64,000 nucleotides of DNA from Marisalimonas marina (GTDB taxonomy: Bacteria; Pseudomonadota; Alphaproteobacteria; Puniceispirillales; Marisalimonadaceae). This document shows positions 36,879-45,201 of this stretch, piece after piece. The notes beneath the pieces were generated by a model. The model searched no databases. It saw only the letters and a program-made list of their open reading frames with translations, and was not told the DNA's origin. How positions within the stretch are numbered: position 1 is the stretch's first letter; every line of letters begins with the position of its first letter. Location: NCBI GenBank assembly GCA_038131365.1, contig JAYPPH010000002.1, positions 124,001 to 188,000 of the forward strand, given 5' to 3'. A program made the translations under genes and the position numbers.

Positions 36879-38063
36879 ATGAGAAAGAATTATCTATTTA
36901 CTTCAGAGTCTGTTTCAGAGGGTCATCCAGATAAAATATGTGATAAAATCTCAGATACGGTAGTAGATTTACTTTTAAAAAAATACCCTGAGGCGCGTGT
37001 TGCTTGTGAAACAATGGTATCAACTAATAGAACTATTATTGCTGGTGAGTATAGACTTCCAGAGGAAATAAAAATTGATAATGAAGAAATAGAGCAACAT
37101 GTTAGACAAGCTGTTAAAGAGATAGGGTATGAGCAAGAAGAATACCATTGGCAAAAAATGGATTTTCAATGTTACCTTCATCAACAATCCTCAGATATAG
37201 CGGTAGGGGTGGATAAGGCTGGCAATAAGGACGAAGGTGCTGGAGATCAGGGATTGATGTTTGGTTATGCCTGTGATGAAACAGAAGATTTAATGCCTGC
37301 TCCAATTTATTATTCACACAAGATTTTAAAAGAAATGTCAAAAATTAGGCATGCAGATAAAAATTGTATTTTGCTTCCAGACAGTAAATCACAAATAACT
37401 CTAGAGTATGTAGAGGGTAAACCTCATAAAGCCACTTCTGTCGTTGTCTCAACTCAGCATATTAAAGGTTGTTCACAAGAAGATATCAAAAACCTAGTCA
37501 GAGATATCGTCATTGATATTTTGCCGGATGGCTGGATGTGTCCTGAAGAAGAATTTTATGTAAATCCTACTGGCATTTTTGAAATTGGTGGACCTAATGG
37601 AGACGCTGGCTTAACAGGGAGAAAAATAATTGTAGATACATATGGAGGAGCATCCCCACATGGTGGTGGCGCATTTTCTGGTAAAGATCCTACAAAAGTT
37701 GATAGATCAGCGGCTTATTTTACAAGATACTTAGCTAAAAATGTCGTGGCTGCAGGTCTTGCTGCTAAATGTACAATTCAAATCGCATACGCTATAGGTG
37801 TTTCTAAACCACTTTCATTATATGTAAACACCGAAGGAACAGGAAAAGTAGAAGATAGTATGATTGAAACAGCACTAGCTAACCTAATAGATATGTCTCC
37901 AAGGGGTATTAGAGAACATCTAAAATTAAACAACCCTATCTATGTACCAACATCTTCCTATGGGCATTTTGGTAGAAAGCCAAATGAAATTCTAGAGGGC
38001 TCTTTTACTTGGGAGAAAACCGATTTGGTTATTTCTATACAAAAAGAACTAGGAATCATCTGA
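36879..38063 (+). CDS. metK: S-adenosylmethionine synthetase
   Basis: MetK makes SAM from methionine and ATP. The 394-residue protein has TSESVSEGHPDKICDKISD (8-26) with the ATP-binding His, the GAGDQGLMFGYA signature (about 118-129), and GGGAFSGKDPTKVDRSAAY (about 263-281). SAM from this enzyme would supply RsmI, MiaB, TrmB, UbiE and HemW in this window. A strong AAAGGGG site precedes the ATG. The 28-bp gap from lnt is too short for a SAM riboswitch, so I see no such control here. Confidence 0.97.
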   Translation: MRKNYLFTSESVSEGHPDKICDKISDTVVDLLLKKYPEARVACETMVSTNRTIIAGEYRLPEEIKIDNEEIEQHVRQAVKEIGYEQEEYHWQKMDFQCYLHQQSSDIAVGVDKAGNKDEGAGDQGLMFGYACDETEDLMPAPIYYSHKILKEMSKIRHADKNCILLPDSKSQITLEYVEGKPHKATSVVVSTQHIKGCSQEDIKNLVRDIVIDILPDGWMCPEEEFYVNPTGIFEIGGPNGDAGLTGRKIIVDTYGGASPHGGGAFSGKDPTKVDRSAAYFTRYLAKNVVAAGLAAKCTIQIAYAIGVSKPLSLYVNTEGTGKVEDSMIETALANLIDMSPRGIREHLKLNNPIYVPTSSYGHFGRKPNEILEGSFTWEKTDLVISIQKELGII

Positions 38064-38065
38064 TT

Positions 38066-38764
38066 TTGAATTTTAGTAAAGACTCACCTAAGTTTTATGG
38101 AAGAAGAAAAGGAAGAAAACTTTCAGCAACAGCGAAAATGGCGTTAATATACGGTGAAAATTATCTTATAAAATCAAAAAATCAAACTCATTATTTTTCA
38201 GAATTATTTAACTCTAATAAAAATCAAAAAATTATCTTAGAAATTGGTTTTGGTAACGGAGAGAATTTAGTTGAATTAGCTAAAAAATATCCAGAAAGAC
38301 TTTTTATTGGTGCTGAACCATTTTTAAATAGTGCTATCCAATGTATTCAAAAATTAAAAAAATATAATATAGAAAACGTAAAGATTTGGCAGGATGATAT
38401 AAAAAAAATTTTAGACTTTGTACCACCAAATATTATATCAGAAATAAAAATTCTTTTTCCGGACCCTTGGCCAAAAACAAAACATAAATCTCGTAGATTA
38501 ATACAGCCTGAATTTATAGAACGTCTCAATCTTATTTTAGTTCAGGGTGGTACAATTACTATTGGAACAGATCACTCAATATTAAAAAGTTGGATATTAG
38601 AAAATTTCCAAACTAGTCGAAAATTTGAGTGGGTTGCAAATAATGCAAAAGAATGGAGGACCCGTCCATCGGACTGTGTTGTAACAAAATATGAAAAAAA
38701 ATCATATGAAGCCAATAGGCTTCCAAGTTGGTTTGTTTATAAAAAGATAGAAATCAGTATGTAG
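38066..38764 (+). CDS. trmB: tRNA (guanine-N7)-methyltransferase TrmB
   Basis: TrmB makes m7G46 in the tRNA variable loop with SAM. The 232-residue protein has KFYGRRKGRKLS near the start, as in other alphaproteobacterial TrmB, the SAM loop LEIGFGNGENLVELAKKYP (about 59-77), and the substrate motif LFPDPWPKTKHKSRR (about 132-146), which is diagnostic. I chose TTG 38066, just after the metK stop; the frame is open further upstream to 38009 inside metK, but those residues are not conserved. An intrinsic terminator follows about 50 bp after the stop. Confidence 0.93.
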   Translation: MNFSKDSPKFYGRRKGRKLSATAKMALIYGENYLIKSKNQTHYFSELFNSNKNQKIILEIGFGNGENLVELAKKYPERLFIGAEPFLNSAIQCIQKLKKYNIENVKIWQDDIKKILDFVPPNIISEIKILFPDPWPKTKHKSRRLIQPEFIERLNLILVQGGTITIGTDHSILKSWILENFQTSRKFEWVANNAKEWRTRPSDCVVTKYEKKSYEANRLPSWFVYKKIEISM

Positions 38765-38817
38765 AACAATTTGAAAACTATTGATTTTTTTATTAATCAA
38801 AATTATAATGAATCAAT

Positions 38818-38845
38818 AAAGTGAGCCTAAAAGCTCACTTTTTTT
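38818..38845 (+). terminator. Intrinsic terminator after trmB
   Basis: AAAGTGAGC (38818-38826) and GCTCACTTT (38833-38841) form a perfect 9-bp stem with a CTAAAA loop, and the T-run continues to 38845. It should end the miaB-trmB transcript. It is one of only two clear intrinsic terminators in the window. Confidence 0.88.
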
Positions 38846-38861
38846 ATTGAGGAAATTTAAT

Positions 38862-39344
38862 TTGGTAGTAGATCACATTAGAGAACTATTATTTTCAAGG
38901 CTTAAAAACTTAGGATATCACCTTATTCGTGTAAAAATTATTAATGTTAATAATAAAAAGACATTACAGATAATGGCAGAAAGAATTAAAGATAGAACGA
39001 TGGGAATTGATGATTGTACTTTTTTGAGTAAAGAGATCTCCTCGTATTTAGAAGTAGATGATCCAATTAGTTCTTCCTATATATTAGAAGTGTCATCAGG
39101 AGGGCTATCAAGACCCCTGACGTGTTTCGATGATTACTCTTTTTTTAAGGATAGCAAGATCAAAATTACTCTAAAGGACAAGTTTTTAGGAAAGAAAACT
39201 TATAAAGGTTTCATAAGTAAAGTAGATGAAAATCAGAATATAATTTTGAGAACTGACGAACATGAGATAAAAGTAAATTTTTTAGAAATTGAAAGTGGTA
39301 ATATTGACCCTGATTGGGCTATCGAAAATAATAAAATTAATTAA
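38862..39344 (+). CDS. rimP: Ribosome maturation factor RimP
   Basis: RimP assists 30S subunit assembly. The 160-residue protein has the N-terminal alpha/beta domain (LGYHLIRVKIIN, then DDCTFLSKEISSYLEVDDPI and YILEVSSGGLSRPLT, about 77-91, the strongest signature) and a C-terminal SH3-like domain. I chose TTG 38862 because TGAGGA (38848-38853) lies 8 bp before it; an upstream in-frame TTG at 38847 would place the start almost on the terminator and leave no ribosome-binding site. It heads the rimP-nusA-infB operon. Confidence 0.92.
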   Translation: MVVDHIRELLFSRLKNLGYHLIRVKIINVNNKKTLQIMAERIKDRTMGIDDCTFLSKEISSYLEVDDPISSSYILEVSSGGLSRPLTCFDDYSFFKDSKIKITLKDKFLGKKTYKGFISKVDENQNIILRTDEHEIKVNFLEIESGNIDPDWAIENNKIN

Positions 39345-39365
39345 AATTTAAAATAGGAAATCATC

Positions 39366-40880
39366 ATGGAAGCAAAGTCCATTGCCAGATTAGAATTGAT
39401 ACAAGTTGCAGAGGCAGTTTCAAGAGAAAAGTCCATTGAAAAGGAAGAGGTCATTGTTGCGATGGAAGAAGCAATTCAGAAAGCAGCAAGATCTAAATAT
39501 GGTTTGGAAAGAGATATAAGAGCAAATATTGATAGAAAAAATGGTTCTATTAATATTGCCCAGTTTACAGAGGTTGTTGAAAATGTTGAAAATGATTTAA
39601 CACAAATGTCTGTAAAAGAAGCTGAGAGAAGAAATTTAGGAATTGAAATAGGGCAGTTTTATAAACAACCACTTCCTCCTATAGATTTTGGCCGCATTGC
39701 TGCTCAAACAGCTAAACAAGTTATTGCGCAGAAGGTTCGTGAAGCAGAAAGACAAAGGCAATTTTTAGAATATAAAGACCGTGTCGGTGAAATTGTTGTC
39801 GGCACAATTAAGAGAGTTGATAACCATTCTGTTTCTATTGATTTAGGTAGAGCTGAGGCAGTAATAAAAAAAGATCATATGATACCCAGGGAACAATTAA
39901 GGCCTGGAGATAGGTTGAGGTGTTTCATAATTGAGGTTTCTCAAGAGATTAAAGGACCACAGATTTTTTTATCAAGGGCATCCAATCAATTTTTAGCTGC
40001 GTTGTTTACTCAAGAGGTGCCAGAGATTTATGATGGCATAATTGAAATAAAGGGTGTGGCAAGAGAACCTGGAAGTCGAGCAAAAATTTCTGCATTTTCA
40101 AATGATCCAACTATTGATCCTGTAGGAGCTTGTGTTGGAATGAGAGGCTCTAGGGTGCAAGCTGTTGTAAGTGAGCTTCAAGGTGAAAAAATAGAAATAA
40201 TCCCGTGGTCAGAGGATCCTGTTACTTTTGTAATAAATGCATTAGCCCCAGCTGTTCCATCGAAAGTCGTTATGGACGAAGATGCAGGCAGAATGGAAGT
40301 AATAGTACCAGATGATCAATTATCTCTTGCTATAGGTAGACGTGGGCAGAATGTTAGACTAGCCTCACAGTTAACAGGTTGGTTTGTTGACATTATGACA
40401 GAAGCAGAAGAGTCTGAAAAAAGACAAGAAGAATTTGCTCAGAGAAGTAAAATATTCATTGATGCGCTTGATATTGACGATGTTATTGCACACTTGATGG
40501 TTGGGGAAGGATTTGTAACAATTGCAGATATAGCAGAAGCAACAATAGATGAACTATTATCAATTGAAGGTTTTGACGAAGATATAGCTAATGAATTGAT
40601 TAACAGAGCTAATAACTTTGTTAAAATCGAGGCGCAAAGAGTTGAAGATAAATTAAAACAGTTAGAAGTAAAAGATGATTTGTATAATTTTGATCATTTA
40701 AATAAATCAAGCATCTTATTACTAGCTGAGAATAATATTAAAACTTTGGATGACCTTGCGGAATTAGATAGTGAAGAATTATTTAATATTCTTGGAACCA
40801 CTGTGTTTGCTAGCGAAGATGATGCTGGGTCAGTAATAATGAAGGCCAGAGAGCACTGGTTTACTGAAGAAGAAAAATAG
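39366..40880 (+). CDS. nusA: Transcription termination/antitermination factor NusA
   Basis: NusA binds RNA polymerase and controls pausing, termination and antitermination. The 504-residue protein has the N-terminal polymerase-binding domain (1-125), an S1 domain (VGEIVVGTIKRVDNHSVSID, about 139-158), KH domains (DPVGACVGMRGSRVQAVVSE, about 256-275, and LSLAIGRRGQNVRLAS, about 319-334), and two acidic C-terminal repeats (about 365-420 and 440-500) of the alphaproteobacterial and gammaproteobacterial type. infB follows after 28 bp; the ylxR gene that usually separates them in Alphaproteobacteria is missing. Confidence 0.97.
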   Translation: MEAKSIARLELIQVAEAVSREKSIEKEEVIVAMEEAIQKAARSKYGLERDIRANIDRKNGSINIAQFTEVVENVENDLTQMSVKEAERRNLGIEIGQFYKQPLPPIDFGRIAAQTAKQVIAQKVREAERQRQFLEYKDRVGEIVVGTIKRVDNHSVSIDLGRAEAVIKKDHMIPREQLRPGDRLRCFIIEVSQEIKGPQIFLSRASNQFLAALFTQEVPEIYDGIIEIKGVAREPGSRAKISAFSNDPTIDPVGACVGMRGSRVQAVVSELQGEKIEIIPWSEDPVTFVINALAPAVPSKVVMDEDAGRMEVIVPDDQLSLAIGRRGQNVRLASQLTGWFVDIMTEAEESEKRQEEFAQRSKIFIDALDIDDVIAHLMVGEGFVTIADIAEATIDELLSIEGFDEDIANELINRANNFVKIEAQRVEDKLKQLEVKDDLYNFDHLNKSSILLLAENNIKTLDDLAELDSEELFNILGTTVFASEDDAGSVIMKAREHWFTEEEK

Positions 40881-40908
40881 AATTAATTCTCATTTAAGGA
40901 ACAAAATT

Positions 40909-43485
40909 ATGGAAGACAATAAAAATGGAGAAAGAAAAAAGTTAAGTCTGTCTCTAGGTGGTAAATTAACACTTAAAACTTCTGTTACTTCCAAAGCCTC
41001 TAGCAGTATTTCAACTAATAATAGGTCAGGTAGAGGTACTGTTCAAGTTGAGGTTAAGAGGGCAAAAAGGGTCTCCAACAGATCAAATGTTGGTGAAACT
41101 GCTCAAGTGAAAAATACTACAGATAACAATACAGGTCTTACTCCACAAGAAATTCAGTCTAGAAGCAGAATGCTTCAGGAGGGCTTGGCCAAAACAGCTG
41201 CTCAAGCAGAGATGCTTGCAGCTGAAAAATTTGAAAAAGCAAAATTAGAAGAGGCACGTATTGCAGCTACAGCTGATGAGGCATCTAAAGCTGCCTCTTC
41301 ACTTGCGCCAAAAGACAAGATTTTAGCTAGGAGAAAAGCTGAAACAGAAGAAATTTTAGAGATTAAAAAAATTGAAGAAGAGCAAAAACAACTTCAAATA
41401 GATGCAAGGAAGGCAGAAGAAGCAGCTCTGCAAGCTGAGAAAGATAGACAAAAAATAACTGATGTTGAAACTGTGCCTGCTAACTCAAAGTCGTGGACAG
41501 CAAACAAAGTTCAAGAAAAAGAAATATATAGAGAAAATTTAAGAAAGCCATCTTGGAACAAAGGATTTCAAGAGAAAAGACAAGGAAAAATGACTGTGGC
41601 TCGTGCTTTAGAATCTGACAATGTTAGGGTCAGGTCTCTAGCTTCAATTAAAAGAAGACGAGAAAAAGTAAGAATGCAGGCAGATCAAACACCTGCAGTT
41701 AAACAGTTTAGAGAAGTGATAATACCAGATACAATTACAGTATCTGAATTAGCTAATAGGATGACCGAAAAAACTGCAGATGTTGTTAGAGAGCTTATGA
41801 AAAATGGTATAATGGCTACTGCAACTGAGGTTATTGATTCTGAAACTGCAGAATTAATTACAACTGAATTCGGTCACAAGCCAAAAAGAATATCAGAATC
41901 TGACGTTGAATTAGATTTAGAGATTCAAGAGAGTGACCCCAAAAATATGACACCAAGGCCGCCAATAGTCACTATCATGGGTCATGTTGATCATGGTAAA
42001 ACATCTTTGTTAGATGCGCTAAGGCAAAGTAAGATAGCCGATGGAGAAGCTGGAGGTATAACTCAACATATAGGCGCATACCAAATTATAACAAAATCTA
42101 ATTCAAAAATATCTTTTATAGATACCCCTGGACATGAAGCTTTTACTGAGATGAGGGCAAGAGGTGCAAACGTTACAGATATAGTAATTTTAGTAGTTGC
42201 AGCAGATGATGGAATCAAGCCACAAACAGTTGAGGCAATAAAACATGCTAAGGCTGCTTCTTGTCCAATAATTGTTGCTGTTAATAAATGTGATAAACCA
42301 GAAGCTGATCCCCAAAGAGTTAGAACTGAATTACTTCAGCATGAAATTATTCCTGAAGAGATGGGAGGAGACGTTCAATGCATTAACGTTTCCGCAAAAA
42401 ACAAAGAAGGACTTGATAACCTCATAGAGGCTCTAGAGTTACAATCTGAATTAATGGAATTAAAGAGTGATCCAACTATCAGTGCGAATGGTGTTGTAAT
42501 AGAATCAAAAGTAGAAAGAGGCAAGGGATCTGTTATAACTATGCTTGTTAAGGCCGGGACCTTAAATGTTGGTGATATATTAGTTGTGGGAAGTGAATCA
42601 GGTAAAGTCAGAGCTTTATTAAATGATATAGGAAAAAGAGTTGAATCAGCTGGTCCATCTACACCTGTTGAAGTTTTAGGATTATCAGGAACCCCAAATG
42701 CTGGTGACTTAGCTAATGTCGTAAGTTCAGAATCCAAAGCTAGAGAAATTGCTGAATATAGATCAAGAAAATTAAAGCAAAAAGAAGCTACTTTGACTGC
42801 AAGGGGATCTATAGAACAAATGATGGCTAATATTCAAGCAGGTGAGGTCTCAGAATTACCTGTCATTATTAAGACAGATGTTCATGGTTCTTTAGAGGCA
42901 ATAAAGGTAGCTTTAGATAAATTAGGGAACTCTTCAGTAAAAGTAAAAGTTCTAGCAGGAGGTGTTGGTGCTATCAGTGAATCAGACATTACTTTGGCTT
43001 CTGCTTCCTCTGCCCTTGTATTTGCTTTTAATGTTAGAGCTATTCCGCAAGCAAGAGACTTATCTAAAAGGGATGGCGTAGAAATAAGATATCATTCTAT
43101 AATATATGAATTAATCGAAGATGCAAAACTAGCATTAACAGGATTGTTAGATCCAGATCTTCAGGAAAATTTTATTGGTTATGCTGAAATTAGACAAGTT
43201 TTTTCTATATCTAAGATTGGAAAGATTGCTGGTTGTTATGTCACAGAAGGGGTTGTTAAAAAAGGATGTAGCTTTAGACTGCTTAGAGATAATACGGTCT
43301 TACATCAAGGTAAACTCAAGACATTAAGACGCTTTAAAGATGAAGTAAAAGAGGTTCGTGAAGGAACTGAATGTGGAATGGGCTTTGAAAATTATAATGA
43401 TATTCAAGAGGGGGATATTATGGAGTGTTTTGAAGTAAAAGAAGTTGCAAGAAGCTTAGAATCCATTGATCAAAAAGTAGGATAA
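40909..43485 (+). CDS. infB: Translation initiation factor IF-2
   Basis: IF-2 is the GTPase that brings initiator tRNA to the 30S subunit. The 858-residue protein has a long charged N-terminal region (1-270, with an Ala/Lys/Glu-rich helical stretch at about 85-190), the IF2_N domain (about 275-325), and the G domain with GHVDHGKT (about 358-365), DTPGHEAF (about 404-411) and NKCDKP (about 458-463). Beta-barrel domains II and IV and domain III follow. It overlaps nothing and ends 9 bp before rbfA. Confidence 0.97.
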   Translation: MEDNKNGERKKLSLSLGGKLTLKTSVTSKASSSISTNNRSGRGTVQVEVKRAKRVSNRSNVGETAQVKNTTDNNTGLTPQEIQSRSRMLQEGLAKTAAQAEMLAAEKFEKAKLEEARIAATADEASKAASSLAPKDKILARRKAETEEILEIKKIEEEQKQLQIDARKAEEAALQAEKDRQKITDVETVPANSKSWTANKVQEKEIYRENLRKPSWNKGFQEKRQGKMTVARALESDNVRVRSLASIKRRREKVRMQADQTPAVKQFREVIIPDTITVSELANRMTEKTADVVRELMKNGIMATATEVIDSETAELITTEFGHKPKRISESDVELDLEIQESDPKNMTPRPPIVTIMGHVDHGKTSLLDALRQSKIADGEAGGITQHIGAYQIITKSNSKISFIDTPGHEAFTEMRARGANVTDIVILVVAADDGIKPQTVEAIKHAKAASCPIIVAVNKCDKPEADPQRVRTELLQHEIIPEEMGGDVQCINVSAKNKEGLDNLIEALELQSELMELKSDPTISANGVVIESKVERGKGSVITMLVKAGTLNVGDILVVGSESGKVRALLNDIGKRVESAGPSTPVEVLGLSGTPNAGDLANVVSSESKAREIAEYRSRKLKQKEATLTARGSIEQMMANIQAGEVSELPVIIKTDVHGSLEAIKVALDKLGNSSVKVKVLAGGVGAISESDITLASASSALVFAFNVRAIPQARDLSKRDGVEIRYHSIIYELIEDAKLALTGLLDPDLQENFIGYAEIRQVFSISKIGKIAGCYVTEGVVKKGCSFRLLRDNTVLHQGKLKTLRRFKDEVKEVREGTECGMGFENYNDIQEGDIMECFEVKEVARSLESIDQKVG

Positions 43486-43494
43486 AATTTTCTC

Positions 43495-43890
43495 ATGAGT
43501 GAATTTGATTTCAAACCTAAGAGAAAAATTAAAGACAGTTCAATTAAATCACAAAGGCAACTTAAAGTTGGTGAAGAGTTAAGATACTTAATTTCTAATG
43601 TATTACTCAAAGAAACTTTTTACGATGAATATATAAATAATAACAATATTACTATAACTGAAGTAAATATTAGCCCTGATCTCAAAAATGCAAAAATATT
43701 TATTATGCCACTGGGTGGCAAAAATCAGTTAGAGGTAGTTGATAGTTTAAATAAAGTTAGTGGAAGAATAAAAAAATTAATATCTAGCAATATTAACCTT
43801 AGACAAATGCCCAAACTTAATTTTAAAATAGATAAATCATTCGAAAATGCCCAAAATATTGAAAATATTTTAAAAAACATAAAAAAGTGA
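43495..43890 (+). CDS. rbfA: Ribosome-binding factor A
   Basis: RbfA binds the immature 30S subunit and helps process the 5' end of 16S rRNA, important in cold. The 131-residue KH-like protein has SQRQLKVGEELRYLISNVLL (about 19-38) and ITEVNISPDLKNAKIFIMPLG (split; about 54-74) with the family SPDL motif, and ends FKIDKSFENAQNIENIL in the usual place of the terminal helix. Its stop codon is embedded in GTGA, a potential overlapping start that does not lead into truB's frame. Confidence 0.93.
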   Translation: MSEFDFKPKRKIKDSSIKSQRQLKVGEELRYLISNVLLKETFYDEYINNNNITITEVNISPDLKNAKIFIMPLGGKNQLEVVDSLNKVSGRIKKLISSNINLRQMPKLNFKIDKSFENAQNIENILKNIKK

Positions 43891-43923
43891 CAGTAGATAC
43901 TTTTAGATTTAAGGGAATTTGTC

Positions 43924-44844
43924 ATCAATAAAATTAATGGATGGATAATATTAGACAAACAAGTTGGGATTACTTCTCGTCAAGCAGTTAATCGAATATC
44001 TAAAATGTTTAATATAAAAAAAGTAGGTCACGCTGGCACTCTTGATCCCATGGCCACTGGAATTTTACCTATTGCAGTTGGTGAGGCCACAAAATGTATA
44101 TCATTTCTACAAAATAAAAAAAAAAAATATTTTTTTACTATTAAATGGGGAGAAAGTACCGAAACAGATGATGCTGAAGGTAAAGTTATAGCAAGCTCAA
44201 AGAATAGACCAACTAAAGATCAGATTTTAAAAATAATTGGTTCTTTTCTAGGTGAAATTTTCCAAAAACCACCCATATATTCTGCAATTAAAATCAATGG
44301 TCAACGATCTTATAAGTTGGCAAGACAAAATTTATTTTTTGAACACAATTCAAGAAAAGTAAAAATCTATAAATTAACTTTAAAAAAAATTCTTAATATA
44401 GACTCAGCCCAGTTTGAAGTCGTTTGCAGTAAGGGAACTTACGTACGCTCTTTAGCAAAGGATATTGCAGAAAAATTAAAAACAAAGGGTCATATTACCG
44501 AGCTTAGGAGGTTGTCTGTTGGAAATTTTGTTATTAAAGATACGATTTTTATGGATTTTTCCAAGGAAATAATACATAGTCCATCGGTTTTGGATAAAAT
44601 ATTACCAATTGAGGCTGCGCTAGACGACATCCCGGCGTTGCTGCTAACTAAACATGAAGCAAGAAAATTAAAGCTAGGACAAAAAATTGATTTTGAAAGT
44701 TTAGAGTTTAAAAAAAAATTTATTAAAAGATTTCCAAATCATATAAATTTTGAAAAAATCTGTGCATTTTATGATCATAATTTAATAGCTATTATAAAAA
44801 TTGAAGAAGGTTTAGTTAAACCAAAACGCATAATTAATAATTAA
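43924..44844 (+). CDS. truB: tRNA pseudouridine-55 synthase TruB, start codon non-canonical or frame damaged
   Basis: TruB makes pseudouridine 55 in the T-loop of tRNAs. The catalytic block GHAGTLDPMATGILPIAVGEATK (split) holds the nucleophile Asp, and YKLARQ, GTYVRSLAKDIA and the PUA-like C-terminal part follow. The conserved N-terminal INGWIILDKQVGITSRQAV lies upstream of the first in-frame ATG (44005), so that ATG would remove essential structure. Between the in-frame stop at 43894 and 44005 there is no ATG, GTG or TTG. AAGGGA (43911-43916) is correctly spaced for ATC at 43924 (residues VI-NKINGW region), with ATT at 43933 as another option. I used ATC 43924, giving about 306 residues; the exact start is uncertain. 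Confidence 0.88.
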   Translation: MNKINGWIILDKQVGITSRQAVNRISKMFNIKKVGHAGTLDPMATGILPIAVGEATKCISFLQNKKKKYFFTIKWGESTETDDAEGKVIASSKNRPTKDQILKIIGSFLGEIFQKPPIYSAIKINGQRSYKLARQNLFFEHNSRKVKIYKLTLKKILNIDSAQFEVVCSKGTYVRSLAKDIAEKLKTKGHITELRRLSVGNFVIKDTIFMDFSKEIIHSPSVLDKILPIEAALDDIPALLLTKHEARKLKLGQKIDFESLEFKKKFIKRFPNHINFEKICAFYDHNLIAIIKIEEGLVKPKRIINN

Positions 44845-44865
44845 AAAAAGGAAAGGAATAATACG

Positions 44866-45135
44866 ATGTCGATAGAAAAACAAAAGACTATAGAGCTTAT
44901 TAAAAGTTTTGGAAGTAGTGAAAAAGATTCAGGTTCAGCTGATGTTCAGGTTGCAATTTTATCTGAAAGGATAAAAAATTTAACAGAACACCTTAAGACA
45001 CATAAAAAAGATTTTGGATCTAGACGAGGATTGTTAAGTATGGTTGGTCAGAGAAGAAACTTATTACAGTATATCAAGAATAAAAATGAAGATCGTTATA
45101 ATGATCTAATCAAGAAATTAGGTTTACGAAGATAG
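44866..45135 (+). CDS. rpsO: 30S ribosomal protein S15
   Basis: S15 binds the 16S rRNA central domain early in 30S assembly. The 89-residue length is exact for the family. The sequence shows GSADVQVAILSERIKNLTEHL (split; about 23-43), HKKDFGSRRGLLSMVGQRRNLL and YIKNKNEDRYNDLIKKLGLRR at the end. A strong AAAGGAAAGGA precedes the ATG. It sits between truB and pnp as in most Proteobacteria; in E. coli S15 represses its own translation through a leader pseudoknot, but I cannot show one here. Confidence 0.97.
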   Translation: MSIEKQKTIELIKSFGSSEKDSGSADVQVAILSERIKNLTEHLKTHKKDFGSRRGLLSMVGQRRNLLQYIKNKNEDRYNDLIKKLGLRR

Positions 45136-45201
45136 TTTGTTTTAGATTATTTTCAATAATTCAATATATGTTTATATAATTAGGTGCTAGAGGAAGTTGC
45201 T

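Noticed and set aside
42375..42737. 120-residue minus-strand ORF inside infB
   Set aside because: It is opposite the conserved IF-2 GTPase and domain II sequence, is rich in Ser/Thr/Pro as antisense frames are here, and lacks any family feature.
44005..44844. truB starting at the first ATG (44005)
   Set aside because: It would drop the conserved GWIILDKQVGITS segment, which is clearly encoded in frame upstream, so this ATG is an internal Met.
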